Below the pieces are notes generated by a model, which was given only the letters and a program-made list of their open reading frames with translations, made no database searches and was not told the DNA's origin. Positions 36,657 through 45,138 of a DNA stretch of 64,000 nucleotides are shown here, piece by piece. The position numbers and the translations under genes were made by a program. Numbering within the stretch: the stretch's first letter is position 1; every line of letters starts with the position of its first letter. Source of the stretch: Sphingobacterium sp. (GTDB lineage Bacteria > Bacteroidota > Bacteroidia > Sphingobacteriales > Sphingobacteriaceae); contig JAIRVH010000229.1 in NCBI GenBank assembly GCA_031253985.1, forward strand, positions 53,520-117,519, written 5' to 3'.

Positions 36657-37221
36657 ATTGAACGACTGACTTATCATAAATCCCTTATGCGTGCTTTATC
36701 AGCTTTAACCAATGTATAATGTAGACCATCTTTCATTCCAAGTTACTGTTAGCATGCTTATTTTATTGGACGTTCACATGAATTCAATACCTTAAAATAA
36801 ACGATTAAATCTTAAAATTATCTCTAACACACAAATTCATTCGAACCCCTTTCCAAATACTTTAACAGGAGCAGCTTATTTCACCACCAAGACACACAAA
36901 ATAAGACTACACATAAAGCTTCCATGAAACAGCAATGATGCAAAGCAAAAACTCATCTAGGCAGCTCATGAGTTCCCGTTATAACTTATTCGCAAACTAT
37001 CCGACAGGCAGTTTGACAACAAATAAACAGTACCGGAAATACGAGTCAAAAGGACACTTATGTTCCACGAAAACAAATATTTATCGCAATTACCATATTT
37101 TTTCAAATCGATTTTGAGAAATAAAAAAAATAGATCACTTTTGCTATCATTTAGCTAAGATTAACAGAAAAAGTAAGGCCGTAACGAATTACCATTCGCA
37201 TTTTATTTTTATTGATTCCAT
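36657..37221. other. Intergenic region of about 565 nt, nothing identified
   Basis: AT-rich with scattered stop codons. A 60-codon frame at 36935-37117 has a protein-unlike composition and was not called. No clear RNA or repeat was seen. Confidence 0.5.
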
Positions 37222-38448
37222 ATGTCGTTTCAAAGAATTACCTATTTCTTTTTGGGAATATTATTGTTTATCGGTTGTAAAAGAGACATACATCCGGGCA
37301 TTGTACCTCCAGATCCAGAAGTCATCGAAAAGGATAAGTTACCTATTCCAACAGGCTTTACCAATGATCTTGGTTCTATAAAAATCAATACGATTGCCAA
37401 TGCAAATCAGCCGGGCGAAGAACTGCCTGCTTTGATACGAGACATTTCTGGCAATAGTGCCAGTTATTGCCATCCCGATGTAGAATATTTTCCCACTGGT
37501 TTCAATGGATACAAATATTGGATGGTATTTACCCCTTATTTTGGAATAATAGGCTCCGACAGAACAGCTTCCCTGTATGAAAACCCGACTGTAGTAGTAT
37601 CGAACGATGGAAAAGAATGGATTACGCCGGCGGGATTAATAAACCCCATTCAGCGACGCCCAGCATTAGAAGATTCTTTCATCCAAAAAGATGGTAGCCC
37701 CAATCAAGGTTATTGGTCTGATGTAGACTGGAATTTCAATGGCCAAGAATTTGAATTATACTACAGAGGTTGTTTTTTCTCAAGCAAAATTTTGAAAAAA
37801 TGGGGCGCCAAAAGCGAGAACAACGATAGAAAATTAAACGAAGAAGCTGAACGGGTTATTGTCAGACAAACATCGAAAAATGGGATTAACTGGACACCTC
37901 TCGAACTCGTATATAATAGTAATGAGCCAGCTTCATTCCAGGACAATCATATCCTTTCTCCTACCTTTGTTAGAAATACAACACATGTAACGAGCTATGA
38001 AGTAGATTTTAGCCCAACATACAAGGCACCCATAATGACCAATATTTTATCCCGTAGCTCGACAAATGGACTAGATTTCACACCTTATCGAAATAGCAAA
38101 AAGGTCGAATTTATCAATAAACCCTGGCTTGAGTTTAACAAGGGATATTCAACCTGGCACTTACAGGGATCTTATATTGACGGTTACTATTTCCTATGTC
38201 TGGCGATTGGGAATGTGGATCGATTTACCTCAGATATGAATTATTTGGCCTATTCAAAAGACGGCTTACATTTTCGCGTCTTTGAAAAACCTTTAGCCTC
38301 ATCCAACGTATACCGCTCTTCGGTATTTCCGAAGACCTCCACTTCAAAAAACATTGAATTTGGAGCAGTAATTGGATATAAATCAGGAGCTTTTGGCTAT
38401 AGGGAGTTTATCATCAGCAAACAGGTACTGGAAGACGGTTTAAAATAA
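37222..38448 (+). CDS. Lipoprotein with beta-propeller-like (GH43/sialidase-type) repeats
   Basis: 408 aa. Lipoprotein signal with lipobox FIGC near residue 16. The repeating units HPDVEYFPTGFNGYKYWMVF, ENPTVVVSNDGKEWITP, TSKNGINWTPLELVYN and NYLAYSKDGLHFRVFEKP have the Asp-box or GH43-like style of five-bladed or sialidase-like propellers. It could bind or process a surface polysaccharide. No catalytic residues can be assigned with certainty. Single gene on its strand. Confidence 0.75.
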   Translation: MSFQRITYFFLGILLFIGCKRDIHPGIVPPDPEVIEKDKLPIPTGFTNDLGSIKINTIANANQPGEELPALIRDISGNSASYCHPDVEYFPTGFNGYKYWMVFTPYFGIIGSDRTASLYENPTVVVSNDGKEWITPAGLINPIQRRPALEDSFIQKDGSPNQGYWSDVDWNFNGQEFELYYRGCFFSSKILKKWGAKSENNDRKLNEEAERVIVRQTSKNGINWTPLELVYNSNEPASFQDNHILSPTFVRNTTHVTSYEVDFSPTYKAPIMTNILSRSSTNGLDFTPYRNSKKVEFINKPWLEFNKGYSTWHLQGSYIDGYYFLCLAIGNVDRFTSDMNYLAYSKDGLHFRVFEKPLASSNVYRSSVFPKTSTSKNIEFGAVIGYKSGAFGYREFIISKQVLEDGLK

Positions 38449-38507
38449 ACACAAAGCCCAGCAGTAGAGAAAGAAATTACCATTTTTATTTTAAAGCATT
38501 ATGTATA

Positions 38508-38846
38508 ATGAACTTCGACCTAATTGACATCATAGTTGAAGGCACTTTTTTCATTCTTAGACAAGGTTCCGGCAAAGAACGTCCGGAGAAAGAGAAAGTA
38601 ATTTCAAATTGGTGTTTCTATTTGGCCCTTATTATCACTTTAATCGTCACATTGACCTATTTTGGTCGAATGCCGATGAATTACTTTATCTGGATAGCCC
38701 TACTCTGCTTACCCACGGGGTTTATTCTATTTTTCATTCCTCTTCGTCTTCATTGGATAGCGCCATGGAAAATAGCAACGTATATAAAGGCTTCTTTCAC
38801 TTTTTCATGTATAGTCTGGATCGCAATACTTATTTTTATCTTTTGA
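38508..38846 (+). CDS. Small membrane protein, three TM helices
   Basis: 112 aa. A polar N-terminus (VEGTFFILRQGSGKERPEKE) is followed by three hydrophobic segments (FYLALIITLIVTLTYFG, YFIWIALLCLPTGFILFF, FTFSCIVWIAILIFIF). No family recognised. It lies 60 nt after the propeller lipoprotein and 17 nt before nudK on the same strand, so it may be co-transcribed with either. Confidence 0.65.
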   Translation: MNFDLIDIIVEGTFFILRQGSGKERPEKEKVISNWCFYLALIITLIVTLTYFGRMPMNYFIWIALLCLPTGFILFFIPLRLHWIAPWKIATYIKASFTFSCIVWIAILIFIF

Positions 38847-38863
38847 CCTTAAACTTCCACAAA

Positions 38864-39445
38864 ATGGCAATAAAAAATATTGAAATTGTAAAAACAGAAA
38901 TTCTATCAGATAATTGGTACACATTAAAAAAATTAACTTATCAATATACCAAACCAGACGGAACAATACAGCAACAAAGCCGGGAAGCCTATGACCGCGG
39001 TAATGGAGCCGCCATCCTGCTGTATAACATAACATCCCAGACAGTAATATTAACTAGGCAATTTCGGATCCCCACTTACATAAACGGTAATGAATCCGGC
39101 ATGCTAATAGAAGCTTGTGCCGGTTTGTTAGATCAGGATTCACCACAGGACTGTATCCGTAGAGAGACAGAAGAAGAAACGGGTTACCAAATCAAGGAAG
39201 CAAAAAAAATATTTGAAGCTTACATGTCTCCAGGGTCGGTGACTGAAATCCTACATTTTTTTATCGCAGAATATACCAACAATATGAAAGTGAGCGATGG
39301 AGGAGGATTAGAAGAAGAGGAAGAGCATATTGAAATTCTTGAAATCAATATCCAGGACGCTTTACAGATGATTGATACAGGTGAAATCAAAGATGGAAAG
39401 ACTATTATGCTATTACAATATATTAGATTGAAAAATATTATGTAA
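38864..39445 (+). CDS. nudK: GDP-mannose pyrophosphatase NudK (Nudix hydrolase)
   Basis: 193 aa from ATG 38864; the open frame extends to 38609 but overlaps the membrane-protein gene in another frame. The Nudix box is present as GLLDQDS with RRETEEETGY downstream at the right spacing, and the start matches NudK proteins (NIEIVKTEILSDNWYTLKKL, then TILTRQFR-like VILTRQFRIPTY). It hydrolyses GDP-mannose or related nucleotide sugars to GMP and sugar phosphate. A terminator lies downstream at 39580. Confidence 0.9.
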   Translation: MAIKNIEIVKTEILSDNWYTLKKLTYQYTKPDGTIQQQSREAYDRGNGAAILLYNITSQTVILTRQFRIPTYINGNESGMLIEACAGLLDQDSPQDCIRRETEEETGYQIKEAKKIFEAYMSPGSVTEILHFFIAEYTNNMKVSDGGGLEEEEEHIEILEINIQDALQMIDTGEIKDGKTIMLLQYIRLKNIM

Positions 39446-39579
39446 ATCGGAGCAATACACTTGTCCTTAACGATCAATCTCAGCAAAAATAAACTTCGGA
39501 TCCCGAAAATTGATGGTAGACGGTATAAAATGGGGAATCCCCATATACACTTGCTCCGTACCTGTACCCAAAATATATT

Positions 39580-39617
39580 GAGACCCTTTTTTTAATAAAA
39601 CCAAGGGTCTCTTTTTT
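39580..39617 (+). terminator. Rho-independent terminator overlapping the end of the 39592 gene
   Basis: GAGACCCTT and AAGGGTCTC form a 9-bp stem with an AT-rich loop, followed on the plus strand by TTTTTTT. It would stop plus-strand transcripts from nudK. The stem lies across the 3' end of the convergent lipoprotein gene. Confidence 0.75.
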
Positions 39618-39894
39618 TCTGCCCCCAGCCGAATGGCGTATAATAATAATCCCCAATTAACGTATCTTTTTGGATATTACCCCGAATATCGCCAGAATCG
39701 ACCTCACCTCCCGGTCTATAGAACCACAATTTTCCGTGAAAACGACTTTCGAAAAGATTAAGGTCCAAACGGGCGCTATCATGCTTACTCCGAGCAATAT
39801 AAGTCAAAGCCTCTGTATCTTGCCTCCGCTCTTGACAGCTGCTCAATAGCAGAACAGACAAAATAAAATAAACAGCAGTCGAAAGTAAACGCAT
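39592..39894 (-). CDS. Small hypothetical lipoprotein
   Basis: 100 aa from ATG 39894; the frame extends to 39948, but the nearer start gives a clean lipoprotein signal (VLLLSSC). Mature part: YIARSKHDSARLDLNLFES, RFHGKLWFYRPGGEVDSGDI and DTLIGDYYYTPFGWGQKKR. Similar small lipoproteins with a C-terminal beta pattern are frequent in Sphingobacterium. Function unknown. It follows the Ada-like gene on the same strand by 82 nt. Confidence 0.65.
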   Translation of the reverse strand: MRLLSTAVYFILSVLLLSSCQERRQDTEALTYIARSKHDSARLDLNLFESRFHGKLWFYRPGGEVDSGDIRGNIQKDTLIGDYYYTPFGWGQKKRDPWFY

Positions 39895-39976
39895 TTTTCT
39901 TTTGATCCGAAAATTAACCTTGACCAAGATAAACACAAAAATCAACAAAGCAGAACGAAATTGCGATAAGCCCCTT

Positions 39977-40240
39977 TTATTGAATTCGATTTACTCCCTT
40001 ATTTGCTACTTTCCATTTCACATAATCGGCTTTCAAGCAATGCCCACAAGGACGGTAGTGATGTATTAACGCATCTTGCTCTGAAGTAAAAAAGACTCTG
40101 TTGTTCCGCTTCATCCGCTTGCCTGATGTGCAATGAAGTAATCCATAAATTCTCAATTTTTCATTTCCGCCAAAGCAAATTTCTCCATGGCGAATCTTAG
40201 CATGCAACAAAGCATCTGTTATATTTTTGTGCCATTCCAT
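39977..40240 (-). CDS. Stand-alone Ada-type zinc-binding domain protein
   Basis: 87 aa. Matches the N-terminal zinc domain of Ada (methylphosphotriester repair): CTSGKRMKRNNRVFFTSEQD and YRPCGHCLKADYVKW with the Cys pairs that bind zinc. In full Ada one Cys takes the methyl group from a DNA phosphotriester. Here the domain stands alone, without the methyltransferase half. It is 8 nt downstream of the 2OG-Fe(II) oxygenase gene, so the pair may form a DNA alkylation-repair operon (inference). Confidence 0.85.
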   Translation of the reverse strand: MEWHKNITDALLHAKIRHGEICFGGNEKLRIYGLLHCTSGKRMKRNNRVFFTSEQDALIHHYRPCGHCLKADYVKWKVANKGVNRIQ

Positions 40241-40248
40241 GGTTTTAT

Positions 40249-40962
40249 CTATTTCTCAGCGTCATGAAAAATTATACCCAAAGCATGTCGCTTCCCTGAT
40301 GTGACCTCACTCACTCCATGTTTCATATTAACTCTGAAATATCCAATCCGCCCCTTCTCTGGTCTAAAATTTGTCGCAAACAGAATGAGCTCTCCCTTTT
40401 TAGGTTTTAGAACAATTGCTTTTGATTGTGCTCTGGGAATTTGTTGTATTATTATAAACTCTCCGCCGTTGAAATCGAATTCGGGTTCATCCAGCATCAG
40501 AACAACCTGCATCGGAAAATATACTTCTCCATATAAGTCCTGATGCAAAGTATTGGAGCCTCCTTCTGTATATTTCAAAATTAATACAGTAGCCTGCTCT
40601 TGACCGTGGAGCCGACAATGCGTCAAAAAATCTTTATGTTTTGGAGGAAATGATAGTTTTATTCCCAATGCCCGAAACCAGGCGTTCGCTATAATTGCCA
40701 AATAAGGATAAAATTCCGATCGAATGGTTTGTATCAAGTCGGGTAAAGGATAATCAAAATACTTATACTCTCCTAACCCAAATCGATGTCTCGCCATAAT
40801 AACAGTTTTACGATAGCCTCCTGAATCATCATACCCCTTTTTTAATAAGTCACATTGCGAATCTGTAAGTAACTTTGGAATAATCGCATACCCCCGGGTA
40901 TGCATTGTTTCTGTAATCGCGGACCAGTCCAGATCCTTTATTTTTTGAATGATATTTTCCAT
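40249..40962 (-). CDS. 2-oxoglutarate/Fe(II)-dependent oxygenase
   Basis: 237 aa. Iron ligands and 2OG residue are readable: LHQDLYGEVYFPMQ gives HxD, and MKHGVSEVTSGKRHALGIIF gives the distal His and the Arg that binds 2OG. The N-terminus has a prolyl-4-hydroxylase-like region (ITETMHTRGYAIIPKLLTDS). It oxidises an unknown substrate, using 2OG and oxygen. Together with the Ada-type zinc protein 8 nt downstream it may act in DNA alkylation repair. It is not AlkB by its own sequence, so the repair role rests on context. Confidence 0.87.
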   Translation of the reverse strand: MENIIQKIKDLDWSAITETMHTRGYAIIPKLLTDSQCDLLKKGYDDSGGYRKTVIMARHRFGLGEYKYFDYPLPDLIQTIRSEFYPYLAIIANAWFRALGIKLSFPPKHKDFLTHCRLHGQEQATVLILKYTEGGSNTLHQDLYGEVYFPMQVVLMLDEPEFDFNGGEFIIIQQIPRAQSKAIVLKPKKGELILFATNFRPEKGRIGYFRVNMKHGVSEVTSGKRHALGIIFHDAEK

Positions 40963-41042
40963 TCAGCGAATCTCCGCATTACAGTGGTGCAAAAAAATCC
41001 GAAACATGCTAATGTAATATGAGTATCTAGAGGCGAACTATC

Positions 41043-41079
41043 AAAAAAAAGATCGAACACAATTCAACTGCATTCGATC
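41043..41079 (-). terminator. Terminator after ohrR
   Basis: GATCGAA and TTCGATC pair across a 15-nt loop; on the minus strand the stem is followed by a run of T (reads TTTTTTTGA). About 30 nt past the ohrR stop. Confidence 0.65.
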
Positions 41080-41109
41080 CTTTCTTTTATTTTCACATAC
41101 TACAGACAG

Positions 41110-41541
41110 CTAACTTTCTCCAGCATTTTTAACGACCTTCTCTGCCAAAGCCTTAAGCTGAGCCATATCAGCATAGTCCAGCTTTAATGCCTCAAAAATC
41201 TGCATCGGGATACAGCTCGCCTTTTCTTTCAATTCAGTTCCCTGTTCGGTTAACTTTATTTTCACAACTCTTTCATCTTCTTTACTCCGTGTCCGTGTAA
41301 GCAGAGATTTGCTCTCCAATCGCTTTAGCAGCGGTGTAAGTGTCCCATTATCCAAATATAGTTTCCCACCAAGTTGATTTACCGTTTGCTCATCGTTTTC
41401 CCATAAAGCCATCATCGTGATATACTGCGGATAGGTCAAATCAATCTCTTCAAGAATAGCACGATAGCGCTGCATAATTTCCCGGTGCAATACATATACA
41501 GAAAAACAGAGCTGTTTGTCTAATTTTAATAAATCATCCAT
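41110..41541 (-). CDS. ohrR: MarR/OhrR-type organic-hydroperoxide sensor repressor
   Basis: 143 aa, winged helix. LDKQLCFSVYVLHRE places the reactive Cys at residue 12, as in OhrR, and the DNA-binding part is LGGKLYLDNGTLTPLLKRLE with SKEDERVVKIKLTEQG. Oxidation of the Cys by organic peroxides releases it from DNA. It is the last gene of ohr-DUF1304-nitroreductase-ohrR on the same strand, and an inverted repeat sits in front of ohr. Confidence 0.9.
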   Translation of the reverse strand: MDDLLKLDKQLCFSVYVLHREIMQRYRAILEEIDLTYPQYITMMALWENDEQTVNQLGGKLYLDNGTLTPLLKRLESKSLLTRTRSKEDERVVKIKLTEQGTELKEKASCIPMQIFEALKLDYADMAQLKALAEKVVKNAGES

Positions 41542-41588
41542 CTCGCAAATATATTGAGTTTATTAGGGATTGAAAAGCTGTATACTGT

Positions 41589-42224
41589 TTATTTATACGC
41601 AACAACGAATTCTTCCTTGGGAACTCGAACTTTCTTCATCGTGGAAATCCAGTCACGGGAAGGATCCGCCACACCGACATACATCAACGAAACACTTTTC
41701 AATCCATGTTTTTCCAATTGTAATACCTCATCTACCACACGGTTATCGAAACCCTCAGCAGGAGTAGAATCGACGCGAAGCTCTGCTGCTTGAGCTAGGG
41801 CGAGACCTAAAGCAATATAGGTCTGTCTCGCGGTATGTGCAAAGTTTCGTTCAGCGGCCTCGTTCAGGTAAATCGATTTCAACTTTTCGGTATAGGATCC
41901 AAAACGTCCCCGAGGTAAATCGCGTTCATCTGTTGTGAAATCATAAACTTTATCAATACGTTCCTCAGTATAACGATCCCATGCAGCAAAAATCAATACA
42001 TGAGAACATTCACGCATACATTCGGGATTCAGCGCTCCCTTTGCCAATTCTTCTTTTAATTTTTGGTTTTCAACAACCAATATTTTAAAAGGCTGTAAAC
42101 CCGAAGAAGTAGGCGCAAGACGGGCAGCTTCCACAATTTTATCTATATTTTTCTGACTAACTTTTTTTGTTGAATCATATGCTTTTACAGCATGACGCCA
42201 TTTTAAATCTTCTAGTAATGACAT
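41589..42224 (-). CDS. NAD(P)H-dependent nitroreductase-family oxidoreductase
   Basis: 211 aa, FMN-dependent nitroreductase fold: LKWRHAVKAYDSTKKVSQ, LAPTSSGLQPFKILVVEN, TYIALGLALAQAAELRVDST and PAEGF, then LMYVGVADPSRDW. It reduces nitroaromatics or quinones. Second from the end of the ohr operon: 13 nt after the DUF1304 gene and 47 nt before ohrR, so it is probably a stress-defence partner of Ohr. Confidence 0.92.
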   Translation of the reverse strand: MSLLEDLKWRHAVKAYDSTKKVSQKNIDKIVEAARLAPTSSGLQPFKILVVENQKLKEELAKGALNPECMRECSHVLIFAAWDRYTEERIDKVYDFTTDERDLPRGRFGSYTEKLKSIYLNEAAERNFAHTARQTYIALGLALAQAAELRVDSTPAEGFDNRVVDEVLQLEKHGLKSVSLMYVGVADPSRDWISTMKKVRVPKEEFVVAYK

Positions 42225-42237
42225 GTTGATAATAAAT

Positions 42238-42606
42238 TTATTTTAAGAGAATAACAGATAATAATGCCAGCAATGCTGGAACTCCTTGTACAAAAAATAT
42301 TTTTTTACTTGCTGTAATTCCGCCAAAAATACCGGCAGCAAGCACGCAGCCTAGAAAGAACAAACGAACGTTATCACTCCAGACTGGATCGCTAATAAAA
42401 AAAGACCAAGCTAAACCTGCGGCCAAAAAGCCATTATAAAGTCCTTGATTTGCTGCAAGCCCCTTTGTTGGTTTAAATAGCTCAACGGAAAGGGCCTTTC
42501 CAAAAGTACGTTTTCCAGCAGTTTCCCAAGCAAACATTTCCATCCATACGATGTATAGATGTTCTAAAAGTACAAGTGCCGTAAGCACATTGGCAACATA
42601 ATTCAT
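42238..42606 (-). CDS. DUF1304 family integral membrane protein
   Basis: 122 aa, four hydrophobic segments. NVLTALVLLEHLYIVWMEMF and WETAGKRTFGKA, then LAANQGLYNGFLAAGLAW match DUF1304, which often travels with ohr genes in Gram-negative bacteria. Function unknown; placed in the inner membrane. 3 nt after ohr. Confidence 0.88.
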   Translation of the reverse strand: MNYVANVLTALVLLEHLYIVWMEMFAWETAGKRTFGKALSVELFKPTKGLAANQGLYNGFLAAGLAWSFFISDPVWSDNVRLFFLGCVLAAGIFGGITASKKIFFVQGVPALLALLSVILLK

Positions 42607-42609
42607 ATA

Positions 42610-43035
42610 TTATTCGTTTGTTGATACAGTCAGTTTGACTTCCATATTCCCTCTTGTGGCATTTGAGTAAGGACAAACTTGGTGTGCTTTCTCGATCAAT
42701 TGCTGCGCTAATTCCAAGCTTATCCCAGGAATATTTGCATGCAATTCTGCAGCAAGCCCAAATCCGCCATTCTCTAGCTGACCTATGCTAACTCTTGCCG
42801 TCACCGAAGTTTCTCCAGTTTTAACCTTCTCCGTTCTAATCACTAAATTCAGTGCGCTATCAAAACAAGCTGCATATCCCGCAGCAAAAAGCATCTCTGG
42901 ATTAGCATAATCGTCATTTGCCCCACCCAGACCTTTCGGCATGCGGACCGCCAGATCCAATACACCATTTTCACTTTTTACTTGACCATTTCGTCCTCCT
43001 TTAGCCGTAGCGCCGATATTATATAACGTTTTCAT
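42610..43035 (-). CDS. ohr: Organic hydroperoxide resistance protein Ohr
   Basis: 141 aa from ATG 43035. The two redox cysteines appear in AAGYAACFDSALNLV and AHQVCPYSNATRGN, with LYNIGATAKGGRNG at the start, as in Ohr/OsmC. It reduces organic peroxides to alcohols via a disulfide recharged by lipoylated enzymes. First gene of the four-gene operon with DUF1304, nitroreductase and ohrR; a promoter and operator-like repeat stand just upstream. Confidence 0.95.
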   Translation of the reverse strand: MKTLYNIGATAKGGRNGQVKSENGVLDLAVRMPKGLGGANDDYANPEMLFAAGYAACFDSALNLVIRTEKVKTGETSVTARVSIGQLENGGFGLAAELHANIPGISLELAQQLIEKAHQVCPYSNATRGNMEVKLTVSTNE

Positions 43036-43057
43036 ATTTAATTTGTTTTTGACCATA

Positions 43058-43088
43058 CAAATGTATAGCTACAAATTATATTGTGCAA
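43058..43088 (-). promoter_or_regulatory. Promoter of the ohr operon
   Basis: On the minus strand, TTG (43086-43088) and TACATTTG (43058-43065) with a 20-nt spacer match the Bacteroidota consensus, 22 nt upstream of the ohr start codon. The inverted repeat at 43073-43098 covers the -33 element. Confidence 0.65.
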
Positions 43089-43098
43089 AATATAATTT
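43073..43098. promoter_or_regulatory. Inverted repeat, candidate OhrR operator
   Basis: AAATTATATT and AATATAATTT are perfect 10-bp arms with the spacer gtgcaa. OhrR sites in other bacteria are AT-rich inverted repeats of similar size. Overlap with the -33 element of ohr supports repression of ohr by OhrR. Confidence 0.6.
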
Positions 43099-43176
43099 AG
43101 CAAATTACATTAAAATGAAAATTGTCAGGATGCAAAATATTTTCCATAAGTTTGATTATCACAAATCGTTATTTAT

Positions 43177-44091
43177 ATGAATACAACTTCCATCGAACAG
43201 TTCTATCAAGAGATCAATGCAAGTATTCCAAAGCAAATAGCCCAAGAAATTGGTCATTTTAATGTTTTCAGTTATGAGGAACTAGCAAAAAAATTGAAAG
43301 ATAAGCCGGTCATGCCCTATAACAAGCGTACTTATTACAAAATCAGCCTAATCACAGGAAAAAACACAGCCGAATATGCTGACAAAGTAATCGAAATAGA
43401 TGAATCGGCACTTGTATTCGCGACCCCAAAAGTTCCTTATCACTGGATACCGAAAGATGAGCATCAAAAAGGTTATTTTTGTGTTTTCACCGATGAATTC
43501 CTTGCCCGAAATAAAAGCGGCGTTGTGATAGACGATCTCCCTATTTTTCAACCTGGAGGACTCCCGGTTTTTCAGCTATCTACAGGACAACGAATGGAAA
43601 TTGAGGAAATCTTCCTGAAAATGAACAAAGAGCTATCTTCCGAGTATGCGTTCAAATACGATCTTCTGCGCAATTATGTATTGGAAATCATCCATTATGG
43701 ACAAAAATTACAACCGAAAAGTATCACAAACCCAGCACACAATGCTTCCAATAGAATTACATCGCTATTTGTAGAATTACTAGAAAGACAATTTCCAGTT
43801 GAATCCCCAATACAGCGGGTACAGCTGCGTACAGCAAATGATTTTGCTGACCGCCTTGCCATCCATGTCAACCACTTGAATAAAACCTTGAAAGAAAATA
43901 CAGGTAAAACGACTAGTCACATTATTGCCGCTAGAATAACACAGGAAGCTAAGATTTTATTACGGCAAACCGACTGGAATATTTCCGAAATAGCCCATTC
44001 ACTTGGTTTTGAAGAAATAGCGCATTTCTCCAATTTTTTCAAAAAACAGACCAGTCTCGCACCAAACAATTTTCGTTCCCAAACGTTATAA
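43177..44091 (+). CDS. AraC family transcriptional regulator
   Basis: 304 aa. The C-terminal HTH_18 domain has TANDFADRLAIHVNHLNKTL and NISEIAHSLGFEEIAHFSNF, ending in FKKQTSLAPNNFRS. The N-terminal half is a sensor domain of the kind with VIEIDESALVFATPKVPYHW and FCVFTDEFL. It likely activates the SDR gene that starts 93 nt downstream on the same strand. It is divergent from ohr. Confidence 0.92.
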   Translation: MNTTSIEQFYQEINASIPKQIAQEIGHFNVFSYEELAKKLKDKPVMPYNKRTYYKISLITGKNTAEYADKVIEIDESALVFATPKVPYHWIPKDEHQKGYFCVFTDEFLARNKSGVVIDDLPIFQPGGLPVFQLSTGQRMEIEEIFLKMNKELSSEYAFKYDLLRNYVLEIIHYGQKLQPKSITNPAHNASNRITSLFVELLERQFPVESPIQRVQLRTANDFADRLAIHVNHLNKTLKENTGKTTSHIIAARITQEAKILLRQTDWNISEIAHSLGFEEIAHFSNFFKKQTSLAPNNFRSQTL

Positions 44092-44183
44092 TTTGAATTT
44101 CGCAATTATCCATTTGCTTTTTGCAAAGACAGATTTATTTTTTAAATGGATCTTTGTCATATTGAATTTAAAACAAATCAGAA

Positions 44184-44945
44184 ATGGCTACAAATAAAAT
44201 AGCGTTGGTGACAGGAGGAAGTCGCGGGTTAGGTAGAAACATGGCAATTAGTCTCGCAAAAAAAGGGATTGACGTCATGCTCACCTACAACAGTAATCAA
44301 GAAGAAGCAGATCAGGTTGTTGCTCATATAAAGTCTTTAGGACAACATGCTGCAGCCTTTCAATTGGATGCAGGTAATGTATCGTCCTTTGATAGCTTCT
44401 TAGAAAGAGTTACCCATCATTTGAGAGAACAGACAGGGCAGTCCAATTTGGATTTCCTAATCAATAATGCTGGAACAGCATTATATGCTCCTTTTCTGGA
44501 AACGACCGAAGAGCAATTTGATACAGCTTATAACATTCATTATAAAGGTGTATTTTTTCTCACACAAAAAACACTTCCTCATTTAAATGATGGAGGACGC
44601 ATTATTAATATTTCCTCCGGCCTAGCTCGCTTTGCCTTTCCGGGATCATCCGCCTACGGCTCTATGAAAGGAGCAATTGAGGTCTTGACAAGGTATCTAG
44701 CCAAAGAACTGGGCCTACGTGGCATTGGGGCAAATGTAGTTGCTCCAGGCGCGATAGAAACAGACTTTGGAGGTGGCCATGTGCGGGATAACAAAGAAAC
44801 GAATGCGCATATCGCCGGTGTAACAGCTTTAGGACGTGCTGGGGTACCTGACGATATCGGCGGTGTTGTAGCTTTCCTATGTACAGAAGAAGCCAGATGG
44901 ATCAATGGGCAACGCATCGAAGTATCCGGAGGAATGAACCTTTAA
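44184..44945 (+). CDS. SDR-family oxidoreductase (canonical)
   Basis: 253 aa. Complete classical SDR: VTGGSRGLGRNMAISLAKKG, LINNAGTALYAPF, catalytic Ser in INISSGLARFAFPGSS, YGSMK with Tyr and Lys, VVAPGAIETDFGG and the C-terminal INGQRIEVSGGMNL. It reduces or oxidises a small carbonyl/alcohol with NAD(P)(H). It follows the AraC regulator and may be its target. In contrast to the SDR at 2299, the catalytic residues are all kept. Confidence 0.95.
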   Translation: MATNKIALVTGGSRGLGRNMAISLAKKGIDVMLTYNSNQEEADQVVAHIKSLGQHAAAFQLDAGNVSSFDSFLERVTHHLREQTGQSNLDFLINNAGTALYAPFLETTEEQFDTAYNIHYKGVFFLTQKTLPHLNDGGRIINISSGLARFAFPGSSAYGSMKGAIEVLTRYLAKELGLRGIGANVVAPGAIETDFGGGHVRDNKETNAHIAGVTALGRAGVPDDIGGVVAFLCTEEARWINGQRIEVSGGMNL

Positions 44946-45138
44946 ATAACAGATGAATAGAATGGGCTCGTGTATTAGGTCGAAGCAAGAAAACATGAGC
45001 CCATATAAAATATGATGTCGATAGTTCCCTCCGAGTTTTGTTGATTATAATATTGAATATAATAGCAGTCTCATTTTCTCATTAAAAGAACAAACAACGT
45101 GATTAATTCGCATAGTGAATTGTTAAGTTTAGGGTAAA

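Noticed and set aside
36935..37117. 60-codon plus-strand open frame
   Set aside because: Low-complexity Ser/Asn/Tyr composition, no family, no promoter.
44961..45003. Long-loop inverted repeat GGGCTC/GAGCCC after the SDR gene
   Set aside because: Loop near 30 nt; may be a weak terminator but not supported enough.
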